A stretch of DNA of 64,000 bases from an uncultured Flammeovirgaceae bacterium. GTDB taxonomy: Bacteria > Bacteroidota > Bacteroidia > Cytophagales > Cyclobacteriaceae. Of the stretch, positions 51,508 through 60,500 are shown one piece after another. How positions within the stretch are numbered: position 1 is the stretch's first letter; each line of letters opens with the position of its first letter. Both the position numbers and the translations under genes were made by a program. The stretch lies in assembly GCA_937883755.1 (NCBI GenBank), contig CAKZYA010000060.1, positions 186,001 to 250,000 on the forward strand, read 5' to 3'. The notes under the pieces are model-generated. The model had not been told where the DNA came from, searched no databases, and was given only the letters and a program-made list of their open reading frames with translations.

Positions 51508-54500
51508 ATGCCTCAGTCAGCCAGTTATATTCCTCGTGCGCTCAACTTAGATATAGATATTGCTACATTACAGCCAGGTGAGTATACCTTCTTATTGAAT
51601 GGTAGAACGGTATCGGCTGAAAAGAAAGGTAGCAAGGAAGATGTTCGGGGTAATCGCATTGAGTCTGCTTTTACAGGGGTTATTCAACGCATTCCTAACA
51701 AAAAGGGGAATGTGGCAGGGATGATTCGTTACGGAAGAACCCTTACGGTGTTGTATAATGGCCCGGATGGACTCGATGGCATTTACCAGTACTCAGAACA
51801 GGATGACGACTGGACAAGGATTAGCGAAGATGAAGTGTTTGGCTTTGGGAATAAGGTGTATCATGCCGCAATCATTGGCGATCAGTTGATATACAGCGTT
51901 CCGTTTATTGGGGAAATCCGGCGGATAGACTTCTCCATTTTTAACCGAGAGTTCCAAATCACTGAGCCTATGCTTCGCCTTCAGCGTCGGCCTCCGCATG
52001 AGCCAGTCGTGGTTGGTGGCGAAGTAAGAAATAGTCAAGTCAATGGTAACCGGGTAAACCGAGATACCTATCAATTTGCTTACCGCTATGTATATGAGGA
52101 TGACTCTCTTTCTGTTTTTTCCCCTTGGTCAACGCCCCATTTAGCCAGTACTAGTCCAAGTGATAGTGACTCACTCAACGAACTCAATCTTTACGTAGAT
52201 GTACCCGAGGATATCCATCAGGTCGTAAAAGCTGTAGAGATTGCCTTTCGCAAAAACGATGACACCCAAGGGTATTTAGTGAATCGGTTTGATGTAGTGC
52301 GCTCAGGCATTACAACGATAGGGTTTACCGCTACTGAGAATACGACTCCGCTGCCCGATGATGAATGGCTTACCCTATTTCATAATGTACCCAAAGCCCA
52401 TACCCTCACCGTCAGCAAGAATCACCTATTACTAGGCAACTTAGAATTTGGCTTAACAACGAACGGTACGAGTCTACGACTGGATATAGAAAAGAAGTTA
52501 GTCCGAGATAATGAATTTATTGAGCGGCACGGAAGTATGAAGCGGGTAGGGGTCGTGATGATCGCTGAAAATGGCTATATGTCAGGAGTACAAGCCGATG
52601 AACTGTTTACCACGGCCTATCAGCAAGTACTACCACTTTCTACTGGAGAAATTCCAATAGGTTGGAACAAGCATTTTAAGCAGCGCATGAACGTTACGGT
52701 GACAGGTAGACTTCCTTCCTGGGTGCGTTACCTGCAACTTGCTGTCACTGAAGACCTAGCTACTTCTATTTACTGTCAGGTGCCTGTGATCTATTACTTC
52801 TATGTGGCCGATGCTCCAGCTGATGAAAATTTTACTCCCGAAGTAACGAGAAGCCGAATAGAAGGAAAGCAGTTTCTCACCTATAAACCTACGAGCCGAG
52901 GGGATTTCAGCTATTTGTATTTACAGGTACCCGATAATATCCCTATTGAGCCTGATGGACAGATGTACGTGCGGTTATTAGATTTGATTGGGCAAAAAGT
53001 ACATGAAGAGCCTGTTTTAGCGGTAGTAGGTAATATGGTGGTAGTCAATGACTTCGGTATCACCAACTTTTCGAATTTACCACCAAAGCTTTTTGTTGAG
53101 TTTTATAAGCGAAGAGAAGAAGTAAGTGATACATTTTATCTAACCGGTAAGCGGGTACCTGTGGCGGGTAATCCAGTGAATGTAACGATTGAACTCCCTG
53201 GACAAGACCATATGATTCCTATTTTTGATACAGGAGAAAACAACCTAGATCGCTACTGGAAATTTGATCAGAAAGTCAAAGACTATAATGCTGATAATTT
53301 CCCTGGTTACATCAATTGGTCACACCAAGGCAACTGGGTGTACTCTCCTAGTCCGACGTATCACACCAAACTAGACAGCTCTGAGGTGACATTAGAAAGC
53401 AAGTTGCAGCGCATTGAAATATCGAAGAAGCAAACAGGCTGGTTTATCTTCAAGAAAACCAAGACCGAAGCAACACCAGTATATCAGACTCAATTTAAAT
53501 CTAACCGCGGCTACACACTAGATTATACCAAGACGGCTTCCGGTTTAGGATTACCGGTAGTGAAAATTGATGGGAGTGGCGTAGTGGACCTACCTGCGGG
53601 AATTGCCTACACCGATGTACTCAGAGAAGATAGCACCATCAATAATCTGGGAGTTATTCCGGTGGCTAATCTATACTTGCTCTCCGAAGATCGGGGCAGA
53701 ATTGTGAAGATGGTTACCGTACAAGAGGTGGTGCTATGCCTTCATGAGCACAATGTCTCTACGCTCTATATTGGCAATGGTCAAGTAGAATTTAAAGATG
53801 TGTCCCTACTAGCCAAAACTGAGAATGTGATTGGGGATGATCGGCCTTTGCGGGGAGATTATGGTTGCCAGCATGAAGAGAGTGTGGATGAACTGGATGG
53901 GCAGGTTTTTTGGTATGATGACCACCGGGGGGCTGTTCTGCGCTACACTACCGAAGGTATTTATCCAGTGAGCAATAATGGATTATACTTTCACTTCCTG
54001 AAAAAGACCGGGAAATACGCGAAGACTTCAGTGTATGGAGTCATTGACCCTAAGCATAAGCAGTATATCATCACCTTTCCAACAGTAGCACTCAAGGGGG
54101 AAGATGATCTAGCGGCCGAAACACTTGTGTTTGATATCCAAAGTGAACGCTGGGAAGGATGGCAAGAGTGGACGAAGGACGACATCACCCAACCCGTGGG
54201 CTACCGAACACAGACGATGGCTGCCTATGTGGGTTCTCAGCTTTTTGTGGCGATGCAGGATCAGCTTTGGAGGCATAATACAGGAGAGTATTTGAATTTC
54301 TTTGGGAAAGAGCGAGAAAGCATTCTGCGTATTCCCATGTCACCTGAACCTAACCTGGTAAAAGACTTCCTAGCTGTTCATATTCACGCCGATAGCTTAG
54401 GGGCGATCGCTTCAGGTGAGACAGTCTTACTAAAGTTTACGACCAACTTAGGCCAAGAAAGCTATTTACCTTATCATCTACTTGAACTAGAAGAGGGTGT

Positions 54501-54699
54501 GTATAAAGCGGAGGTGATGCGCGACATAAAAACTCCTGGTTATGAAAATCAACCTGTTCAAGCGTTGTATGAAGGGCAGGTATTGAAAGGGGAGGTGATG
54601 GAGGTTGAGTTGATTAGTAGAGGAGAGACAGGTCAGGAAGAATCCAGTCGCCTCAGAAGAATTAGCATGTTATTTATTCCGAGTCCAATAAACATTTAA
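51508..54699 (+). CDS. Muzzle or tail-stabilisation-like protein
   Basis: 1063 aa. The start SASYIPRALNLDIDIATLQPGEYTFLLNGR followed by GNRIESAFTG resembles the stabilisation/muzzle protein of crAss-like phages (LN-D-x-x-P-x-x-L-P-x-G-x-Y-x-x-A-x-N). The body is almost all beta: propeller-like repeats (VYHAAIIGDQLIYSVPFIGE, TLTVSKNHLLLGNLEFG) and, near 790-860, EESVDELDGQVFWYDDHRGA, GYRTQTMAAYVGSQLFVA. The protein probably closes the tail barrel. It is one of the best pointers to the crAss-like affinity of the element. Confidence 0.68.
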   Translation: MPQSASYIPRALNLDIDIATLQPGEYTFLLNGRTVSAEKKGSKEDVRGNRIESAFTGVIQRIPNKKGNVAGMIRYGRTLTVLYNGPDGLDGIYQYSEQDDDWTRISEDEVFGFGNKVYHAAIIGDQLIYSVPFIGEIRRIDFSIFNREFQITEPMLRLQRRPPHEPVVVGGEVRNSQVNGNRVNRDTYQFAYRYVYEDDSLSVFSPWSTPHLASTSPSDSDSLNELNLYVDVPEDIHQVVKAVEIAFRKNDDTQGYLVNRFDVVRSGITTIGFTATENTTPLPDDEWLTLFHNVPKAHTLTVSKNHLLLGNLEFGLTTNGTSLRLDIEKKLVRDNEFIERHGSMKRVGVVMIAENGYMSGVQADELFTTAYQQVLPLSTGEIPIGWNKHFKQRMNVTVTGRLPSWVRYLQLAVTEDLATSIYCQVPVIYYFYVADAPADENFTPEVTRSRIEGKQFLTYKPTSRGDFSYLYLQVPDNIPIEPDGQMYVRLLDLIGQKVHEEPVLAVVGNMVVVNDFGITNFSNLPPKLFVEFYKRREEVSDTFYLTGKRVPVAGNPVNVTIELPGQDHMIPIFDTGENNLDRYWKFDQKVKDYNADNFPGYINWSHQGNWVYSPSPTYHTKLDSSEVTLESKLQRIEISKKQTGWFIFKKTKTEATPVYQTQFKSNRGYTLDYTKTASGLGLPVVKIDGSGVVDLPAGIAYTDVLREDSTINNLGVIPVANLYLLSEDRGRIVKMVTVQEVVLCLHEHNVSTLYIGNGQVEFKDVSLLAKTENVIGDDRPLRGDYGCQHEESVDELDGQVFWYDDHRGAVLRYTTEGIYPVSNNGLYFHFLKKTGKYAKTSVYGVIDPKHKQYIITFPTVALKGEDDLAAETLVFDIQSERWEGWQEWTKDDITQPVGYRTQTMAAYVGSQLFVAMQDQLWRHNTGEYLNFFGKERESILRIPMSPEPNLVKDFLAVHIHADSLGAIASGETVLLKFTTNLGQESYLPYHLLELEEGVYKAEVMRDIKTPGYENQPVQALYEGQVLKGEVMEVELISRGETGQEESSRLRRISMLFIPSPINI

Positions 54700-54703
54700 A
54701 GTT

Positions 54704-55570
54704 ATGCCTTTACCTATTGCCGCCATCATAGGAGCTGTTCAACTGGGTTCAGCCGTGGTGAACACCATTAGCTCAGCAAGGATGGCCAAGAAACAAGAGA
54801 AGGAAGCCCGCAACCTAGCTAGACAAGGCCCAGATCCTTTACCTGCTTCTATCCGGGAAGCGTTAGGGAAAGCCCGTATTCAAGCATCCGAGGTAGTAAG
54901 TTCCGGTTTCACCGCTGAGAAGTCTGTCTTGGATGGAGAAGCAGCTACTGCGACCAAAGCAGCTACCCGAAACTCTCGCAATAGCGCGGAAGCTGCTGCG
55001 ATTGCTGCTCAAATTCATGGTCAGAAAGGAAGGCAAATGAATCGGTTGCTCTCCCGAGAGGATCGCCGTCGGGAACGCTCCCAAGACCGTCTAGCCAGTT
55101 TGCTGACCACGGCCGGGCAGTTTGAGCAGCAGAACAATTTTGCTCTTCAGCAGCAAGTAGCAGGCTTACTTGGGGCAAGTGATCAGAACAGAAGTGATGC
55201 AAGAAACTACCTACCTAATACAATTGCTGGTATGGACATTGAAGGGATTGCTGGAGATGTAGCAGGAATGGGTGGTGGAAGAAATCGCAGATCCGTAGCT
55301 AGTAATCCAGGGGTGGCCGCTCAGGTAGCAAAAGTCAATGGCAGTGGCGTAGCAGGTGGCGTAATGAGTGCGCCGTCCATGCAAGCGTATGCCCCTAATG
55401 CCCGAGTCGCTGGTGCTGAAACAGCTTCAGTAGGTGGTTTACCCGAAGTACCATATACTACGCTAGATAAGCGAATGCAACGAGCCTACATTGACTCATT
55501 TGATGCTAATAATGATGCTTCTTTACAAGTGGTTCGTGGTAAGAATGGTGATATTCCAGTTATTAATTAA
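54704..55570 (+). CDS. Internal virion protein, small
   Basis: 288 aa. N-terminal hydrophobic segment (PLPIAAIIGAVQLGSAVVNTI), then an Ala/Arg/Gln-rich helical region (ATRNSRNSAEAAAIAAQIHG) and a Gly-rich, loosely folded C-terminus. Similar layout to internal or cargo proteins in podoviruses (T7 gp14-like), which are ejected before DNA. Function is inferred from composition and position. Confidence 0.58.
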   Translation: MPLPIAAIIGAVQLGSAVVNTISSARMAKKQEKEARNLARQGPDPLPASIREALGKARIQASEVVSSGFTAEKSVLDGEAATATKAATRNSRNSAEAAAIAAQIHGQKGRQMNRLLSREDRRRERSQDRLASLLTTAGQFEQQNNFALQQQVAGLLGASDQNRSDARNYLPNTIAGMDIEGIAGDVAGMGGGRNRRSVASNPGVAAQVAKVNGSGVAGGVMSAPSMQAYAPNARVAGAETASVGGLPEVPYTTLDKRMQRAYIDSFDANNDASLQVVRGKNGDIPVIN

Positions 55571-55576
55571 AAAAAT

Positions 55577-57139
55577 ATGCCTGTAGCGAAAGTATCCAAT
55601 GCCGTAATAGGACCTGATCCAGTTCAGGTTGGCAATCAAGTCATGGCTCGCACCCAGTTTGCTCAGCAGCGCAGAGAGCTACAACAACGGCAACAGGCGC
55701 AGAGAGCTGAGCGTGAGCATCAGGAGCTCAACAAGTTCTGGCAGAGCATTGAGGATATTGATACATGGGAACCGTTTGCCTCGCAGATGCAGCAAAGCAA
55801 ACAGCGATTTCAACTGGCCTTCCAACAGCAGCTCAACCAGTCCGAGATGAATGCCTCTGAGCTTTCTAAATCTGCTGGTATGCAGCAGGCCAAGAGCCAG
55901 TTGCTGGCTGAGGCTAGTTACTATAAGAGTATGGGAGCTGTAGCTAAAGAGATGAAGTCCACCCTGGATGCAGGAGAGTTTTATAATGAAGGAACAGCGA
56001 AGCGGTATTTAAATAACCTCGTGTTTCGTAAGCCTGACTTCAATAAAAGCCCACTAGAGTATGCTGAGAGCCTAAGTAGCCCAGGTTTACTTGATCAAAA
56101 TAAAATTGTCAGTGGTGTAGTAAAAAATATCCAAAACCAGATTGCAGAATCAGGGAGTGGAGGTATTTATGAACAAGGGGGCAAAATCTATGGCTCTACT
56201 GTAGAAAATAAACTACGCTTTGCCACAGACGAAAACGGACGAGTCGCTGAAGGAGTGGTGTCGCATGTGCTGAATATGAATGATCAACTCGGTGAGACGA
56301 TTCGGTTTGATATGGCTCGCCAGGCGTATGAAGCCCAACATGGAAAAGTGAATCTGGAAGATCCGGAAGATCACCAAGCTGTAAAACAACTCTATGAAGA
56401 GCAGTTCCGCGATGACACTTCTGATGCTACTAAAGATTATATTTTTGAAAAGACTCGAGATATTTTAGAGCAGCATCAGCAGAAGGCGTTTAAGAATAAC
56501 CGAGTGAGCTATGGCAACAAACCTAAACCTCCTAAGATAGAAAAGCCTAAGCCTGACACCGGCCCATTTAAAGATGCTGAGACGTTGAGCCGGGTAAGGG
56601 AGCGTTACGACACGCTCACTCAGATCGTGGATGACTACTCTCAGACCCAGGCGAATAGCCTGATTGGACAGAAAACGGGGCAAGGCACCATCACCGGAAT
56701 TAAGATCAATAAGCCCAAAGCCGGGCAAAAGGGTAGGTTCGGAACTCCTTTTGGTTCAGTGAAACCCCAGAAAGGCGAGATGGTAATTACGTTAAATCCC
56801 AACCGTCAGCAGGAGAGTGAGCCAGATTTGAGTAATGTAGGGGCTACGGGTGCTGATGAAGATATTGTTCGTCAGCGCCAGATGGAGCGTGCTGAGCAAG
56901 ATGCTAATCAGCCTGTCACCATTCGTATCCCGATGGACACCGAAGAGGATAAGGCCTCAGCAATGTCCCGGTTAAATAACCTACTTCAGTTTGGTAGCGG
57001 TAAGGGCATGATTACCAATGAAGATATTCGGATGTACGATCGTGAGAAAGGGAACAAGCGGTTTAGTGGAGGAGATGAAGATATGTTCTCAGACTTTGAT
57101 GGCGAAGATGACCCATTCTCCGATTTTGATGAAAGCTAA
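55577..57139 (+). CDS. Internal virion (cargo) protein
   Basis: 520 aa. Gln-rich coiled-coil N-terminus (QFAQQRRELQQRQQAQRAER), a middle helical region and an acidic disordered C-terminus (GGDEDMFSDFDGEDDPFSDF). Highly charged and helical, like proteins packed in podovirus heads. It ends one base before the start of the SLOG gene. No specific family recognised. Confidence 0.55.
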   Translation: MPVAKVSNAVIGPDPVQVGNQVMARTQFAQQRRELQQRQQAQRAEREHQELNKFWQSIEDIDTWEPFASQMQQSKQRFQLAFQQQLNQSEMNASELSKSAGMQQAKSQLLAEASYYKSMGAVAKEMKSTLDAGEFYNEGTAKRYLNNLVFRKPDFNKSPLEYAESLSSPGLLDQNKIVSGVVKNIQNQIAESGSGGIYEQGGKIYGSTVENKLRFATDENGRVAEGVVSHVLNMNDQLGETIRFDMARQAYEAQHGKVNLEDPEDHQAVKQLYEEQFRDDTSDATKDYIFEKTRDILEQHQQKAFKNNRVSYGNKPKPPKIEKPKPDTGPFKDAETLSRVRERYDTLTQIVDDYSQTQANSLIGQKTGQGTITGIKINKPKAGQKGRFGTPFGSVKPQKGEMVITLNPNRQQESEPDLSNVGATGADEDIVRQRQMERAEQDANQPVTIRIPMDTEEDKASAMSRLNNLLQFGSGKGMITNEDIRMYDREKGNKRFSGGDEDMFSDFDGEDDPFSDFDES

Positions 57140-57140
57140 T

Positions 57141-57545
57141 ATGATTCGGATTATTATAGCAGGTGGTAGGGACTACACTAATTATCCTGAGCTGAAAGGT
57201 TTCTGCAAAGCGGTAGTTGATCTTTATAAGAATGATGTTGAGATCGTTAGTGGCACAATGAAAGGAGTTGATCTGCTAGGGGAGAGGTTTTCTAGGGAAG
57301 TGATTGGGTCGGAACCCGCTCGTTTTCCTGCTGATTGGGATGATATTAATCACCCTGAAGCAGTTGTAAAGTATAAAAAGAATGGCAAGCCATATAACGC
57401 AGCAGCTGGGCCTATTCGCAATAGAAAGATGGCAGACTACGCTGATATGCTTATTGCTTTTTGGGATAAAAAATCTCGGGGCACTAAGAATATGATTGAA
57501 GAAGCTGAAAAACGAGGACTTCTCGTCCACATAAATTATTATTAG
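57141..57545 (+). CDS. YspA/cpYpsA-type SLOG domain protein
   Basis: 134 aa from the ATG at 57141; the longer frame from 57018 lies inside the previous gene. Motifs: IIIAGGRDYTNYP at the start (GGRDF-type), VSGTMKGVDLLGERF, AGPIRNRKMADYADMLIAFW and GTKNMIEEAEKRGL, all typical of the DUF2493/YspA branch of the SLOG superfamily (Rossmann-like, predicted to bind nucleotides or ADP-ribose-like ligands). Such proteins are common in phages. Function is undetermined, but a role in sensing or cleaving nucleotide signals is possible. An unusual location between two virion genes. Confidence 0.8.
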   Translation: MIRIIIAGGRDYTNYPELKGFCKAVVDLYKNDVEIVSGTMKGVDLLGERFSREVIGSEPARFPADWDDINHPEAVVKYKKNGKPYNAAAGPIRNRKMADYADMLIAFWDKKSRGTKNMIEEAEKRGLLVHINYY

Positions 57546-57547
57546 TT

Positions 57548-60500
57548 ATGCCTAACGAACTATATAATCTAATTGATAAGGCCACTGGCAAAGAGCGGTT
57601 CTCCAAGAATCCTCAGAAGGCTGATACCTACTTCTCACAAAACCCTGATAAGCTAGACGCAGCTATCGAGCTACTTCGGAAAAAGCACAAGCCCCAGGCG
57701 GATAGTGCGAAGTTCCGGCAGTACATTGATAAGAAGTACTTGTCAGAAGGATTAGGTAAAAAAAAAGACCCGAGTCAGTTGGGGCCTCTGGTTACGGAGA
57801 ATCTTCAGCTTCGTCCGACGGAAACCCAGAACCCTTCACCAACCACTACCCGGATGCCCGAAGCATCCCAAGAAAACCCAATCTCCTCACCCGCTTCTAC
57901 CGATGGCTCCACCGATCAGTCACAAGTAGCTGATAACGAGTCAGTAGAAACCTCAAGTCAAAGCAGTTCTTCAACTGGATCGCCAACCGCAGACAAAGAG
58001 ACTAGTCTTTGGGAAACAATGAAGTCTTCTGTAAGCAATCTGCTAGAGAATACTATTCCCGGTGCAGCAGCTTCAGCAATGGCTTTGTTTACCCCGGATG
58101 ATCTGAGTATGACGATGGGTGGTAGCTACGTCTACAATCAAGAGCAACTTAAAGCCCAGCGTGAGCAGATCAGTGCTGCCAAGAACGAAGCCATGAAATT
58201 CGCTGGAGAGAAGTTTGCCGCCTCAGCTGAGGAACGCGATAAGCTTGTTTCTAATATCTCAGACATTGATGATCCACTAGACTTAGCCAATTACCTGGTG
58301 GGGGCTGCCTCAGAAGCCGCGGTACAAATTCCTTTGACATTAGCCACCTTTGGGGGGTCGTCGTTAATTCAATCGTCCGGATCGGTGTACTATCAGGCAC
58401 TAGAAGAATATGCTCAGAAGAACGATGTAACGGTTGAGGAAGCCATTAAGCAGAACAAAGATGCTAAGCTAGGGGCTATGCTCACGGGGGCTATCTCAGC
58501 AGCCCTGGACCGGGTAGGAGCCGGGAAGGTGGCGAAGAGTATTAAACCCGAGGCGGTGCTTAGTTCACTACGTAAACGGGTCTTAGAAAAGAGCAAAGAT
58601 GTAGTGGGTTCAGGTATGGAAGAAGGGGCTACGGAAATGGTTCAGGAAGCTATTGAAAGTATAGGGGCAGGGGTCGGCAGTGGGCAGACCGTGCTAGAAG
58701 CCATAGAGAATCTAGATGGCGAGCAATTGATTAATGCAGGTGCTCGAGGACTGGCCGGAGGTACGACCTTATCCGGAGCAGGTAATGTAGCTAGTGAAGT
58801 GGCTGGGCAAGGAGTGAAAGCGGTGTACGGAGAACCGCTCCCCACAGATCCGGATGCTACCAACCCTTTTGATGAAAATAATGTTAAAGCTCCAGAAGGT
58901 GTGTTGGGAGAAGATGGTGGAGATAGTTCGGCCAATCCATTCAAAAATGATATGCGGGTGGACGAAGAAGTGATTGAGCCTGATACTGAAGAAGTGGATG
59001 AGCGGTACCGAAAAGAGACTAAGCGTAATCCCTTCACAGATAAAAAGCGGCAGGAAGATGATGTAGAAGTTGATGAAAACGGCGATATTGTTAATCCATT
59101 TGATGAAGAAACCAAAGACGTTGCACAAATCATTGAAGAAGATGGAGAACGCGCCAGTGAATCCGATGAAAACGACCTCTCTGATAGACTGGGAGAGCGG
59201 GACGATAACGATGCTACTGGTTCCGCAAATACCTTGGATGAGCCATCCCAACGAGCGGAGTCTAATGCGTCAAGAATTGGAGAGCAAACGACTGCTGAAG
59301 ACCAGATCACCCAAGCCTACCGACGATGGGCAAGTGATCCGGAAGCCGACGTAGAGCAAGCTTTACAAGAGCTTGAGAGGCACTCCTACTCCCGCAAAGA
59401 ATTGCTAGAGAATGATATGGAGCGGGAACGGGCGATTGCTGAAGTGTTCGGCGGCCCCACTACCGATGAGATCACCCAAAACATTCAAAACTTAACGAAT
59501 CCTGATGGAACAAGAGAAGAAAATAGCGATCAGTCAGATGATACAAATACTGACTTGTCGGACATTACAGAAGAGGGTGGTGGGGATGATAACCAGCAAG
59601 CGGCCTCTGACCCAGTGGAAGTCTCCGAAGAAGCGACCGTTCGCGCAGAGACCGAACAGGATCAACCGGGGCAAGCCAATCCTATAGAGCTATCCGAAGA
59701 AGATCAGCAAAAGCAGCGGATCAACCGGGTGATAAGTTCTTCTAAGGACTACAATAACCAAACCAGAACCTACCGCAATTCCCTCAAAGGCAAACGTACC
59801 CTGAACGAGATCAAGAAGAATGCCCGTGACCAGGGCTACAAAGTCCGCACCAATGCTTCCGGTAAACTCACGCTAATTGACCCTAATACTGGCGCAGAAG
59901 CGAGAAAGAAGCGAATAGCCGATGATACTAGCTCCTACAAGACACTGGCTGGGATTTCCTCTGAGGGTAAAGTAGTATATCAAAAGCTTAAGGAAAACGG
60001 CGCTTTGGACACGATCGGTCAAGACGGGCAACGTCTAGACATCCCCATGCTACCGAGAGACTTCGAAAAAGCGAAGCGAGATGTTGAGGCTGGAAAGCAA
60101 TCGTGGCAGGCCGATGAGTTATTAAACTGGGTGGAACAGGTGCAGCAAGATGGTTTTGTTCCTACCAAGACCAAAGCGGTACCCATTGAGGATATTGGTA
60201 AAACGGATGATTCTTTTACTGTTCCAGAATCTGGGGCTGAGAGCATTCCAGAGAGCGCACCATTCTTAGTGGGAAGCAGCGCTGATCCTACACTAGGGCT
60301 TATTTCAGGACTACCTAGGAAAGCGAAGCGCATATATCAAAAGTACGTCCGCTCTCGAGGCGATCTACCCCACGAAGTCTTTGATGAAAAGATTTACAAA
60401 GAGGGGCGTATCAGTAAAGAAATCCGGCAAGTAGCTAGGGTGTCAGCCAAAGCTCGTCGGTCAATCAAAAAGTCTTACGGTAAAGGATGGGAAGCCAAGT

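Noticed and set aside
58642-59310. 222-aa minus-strand Ser-rich ORF
   Set aside because: It is the antisense of the acidic Asp/Glu/Asn stretch in the 1751-aa protein; such frames open as a result of codon bias.
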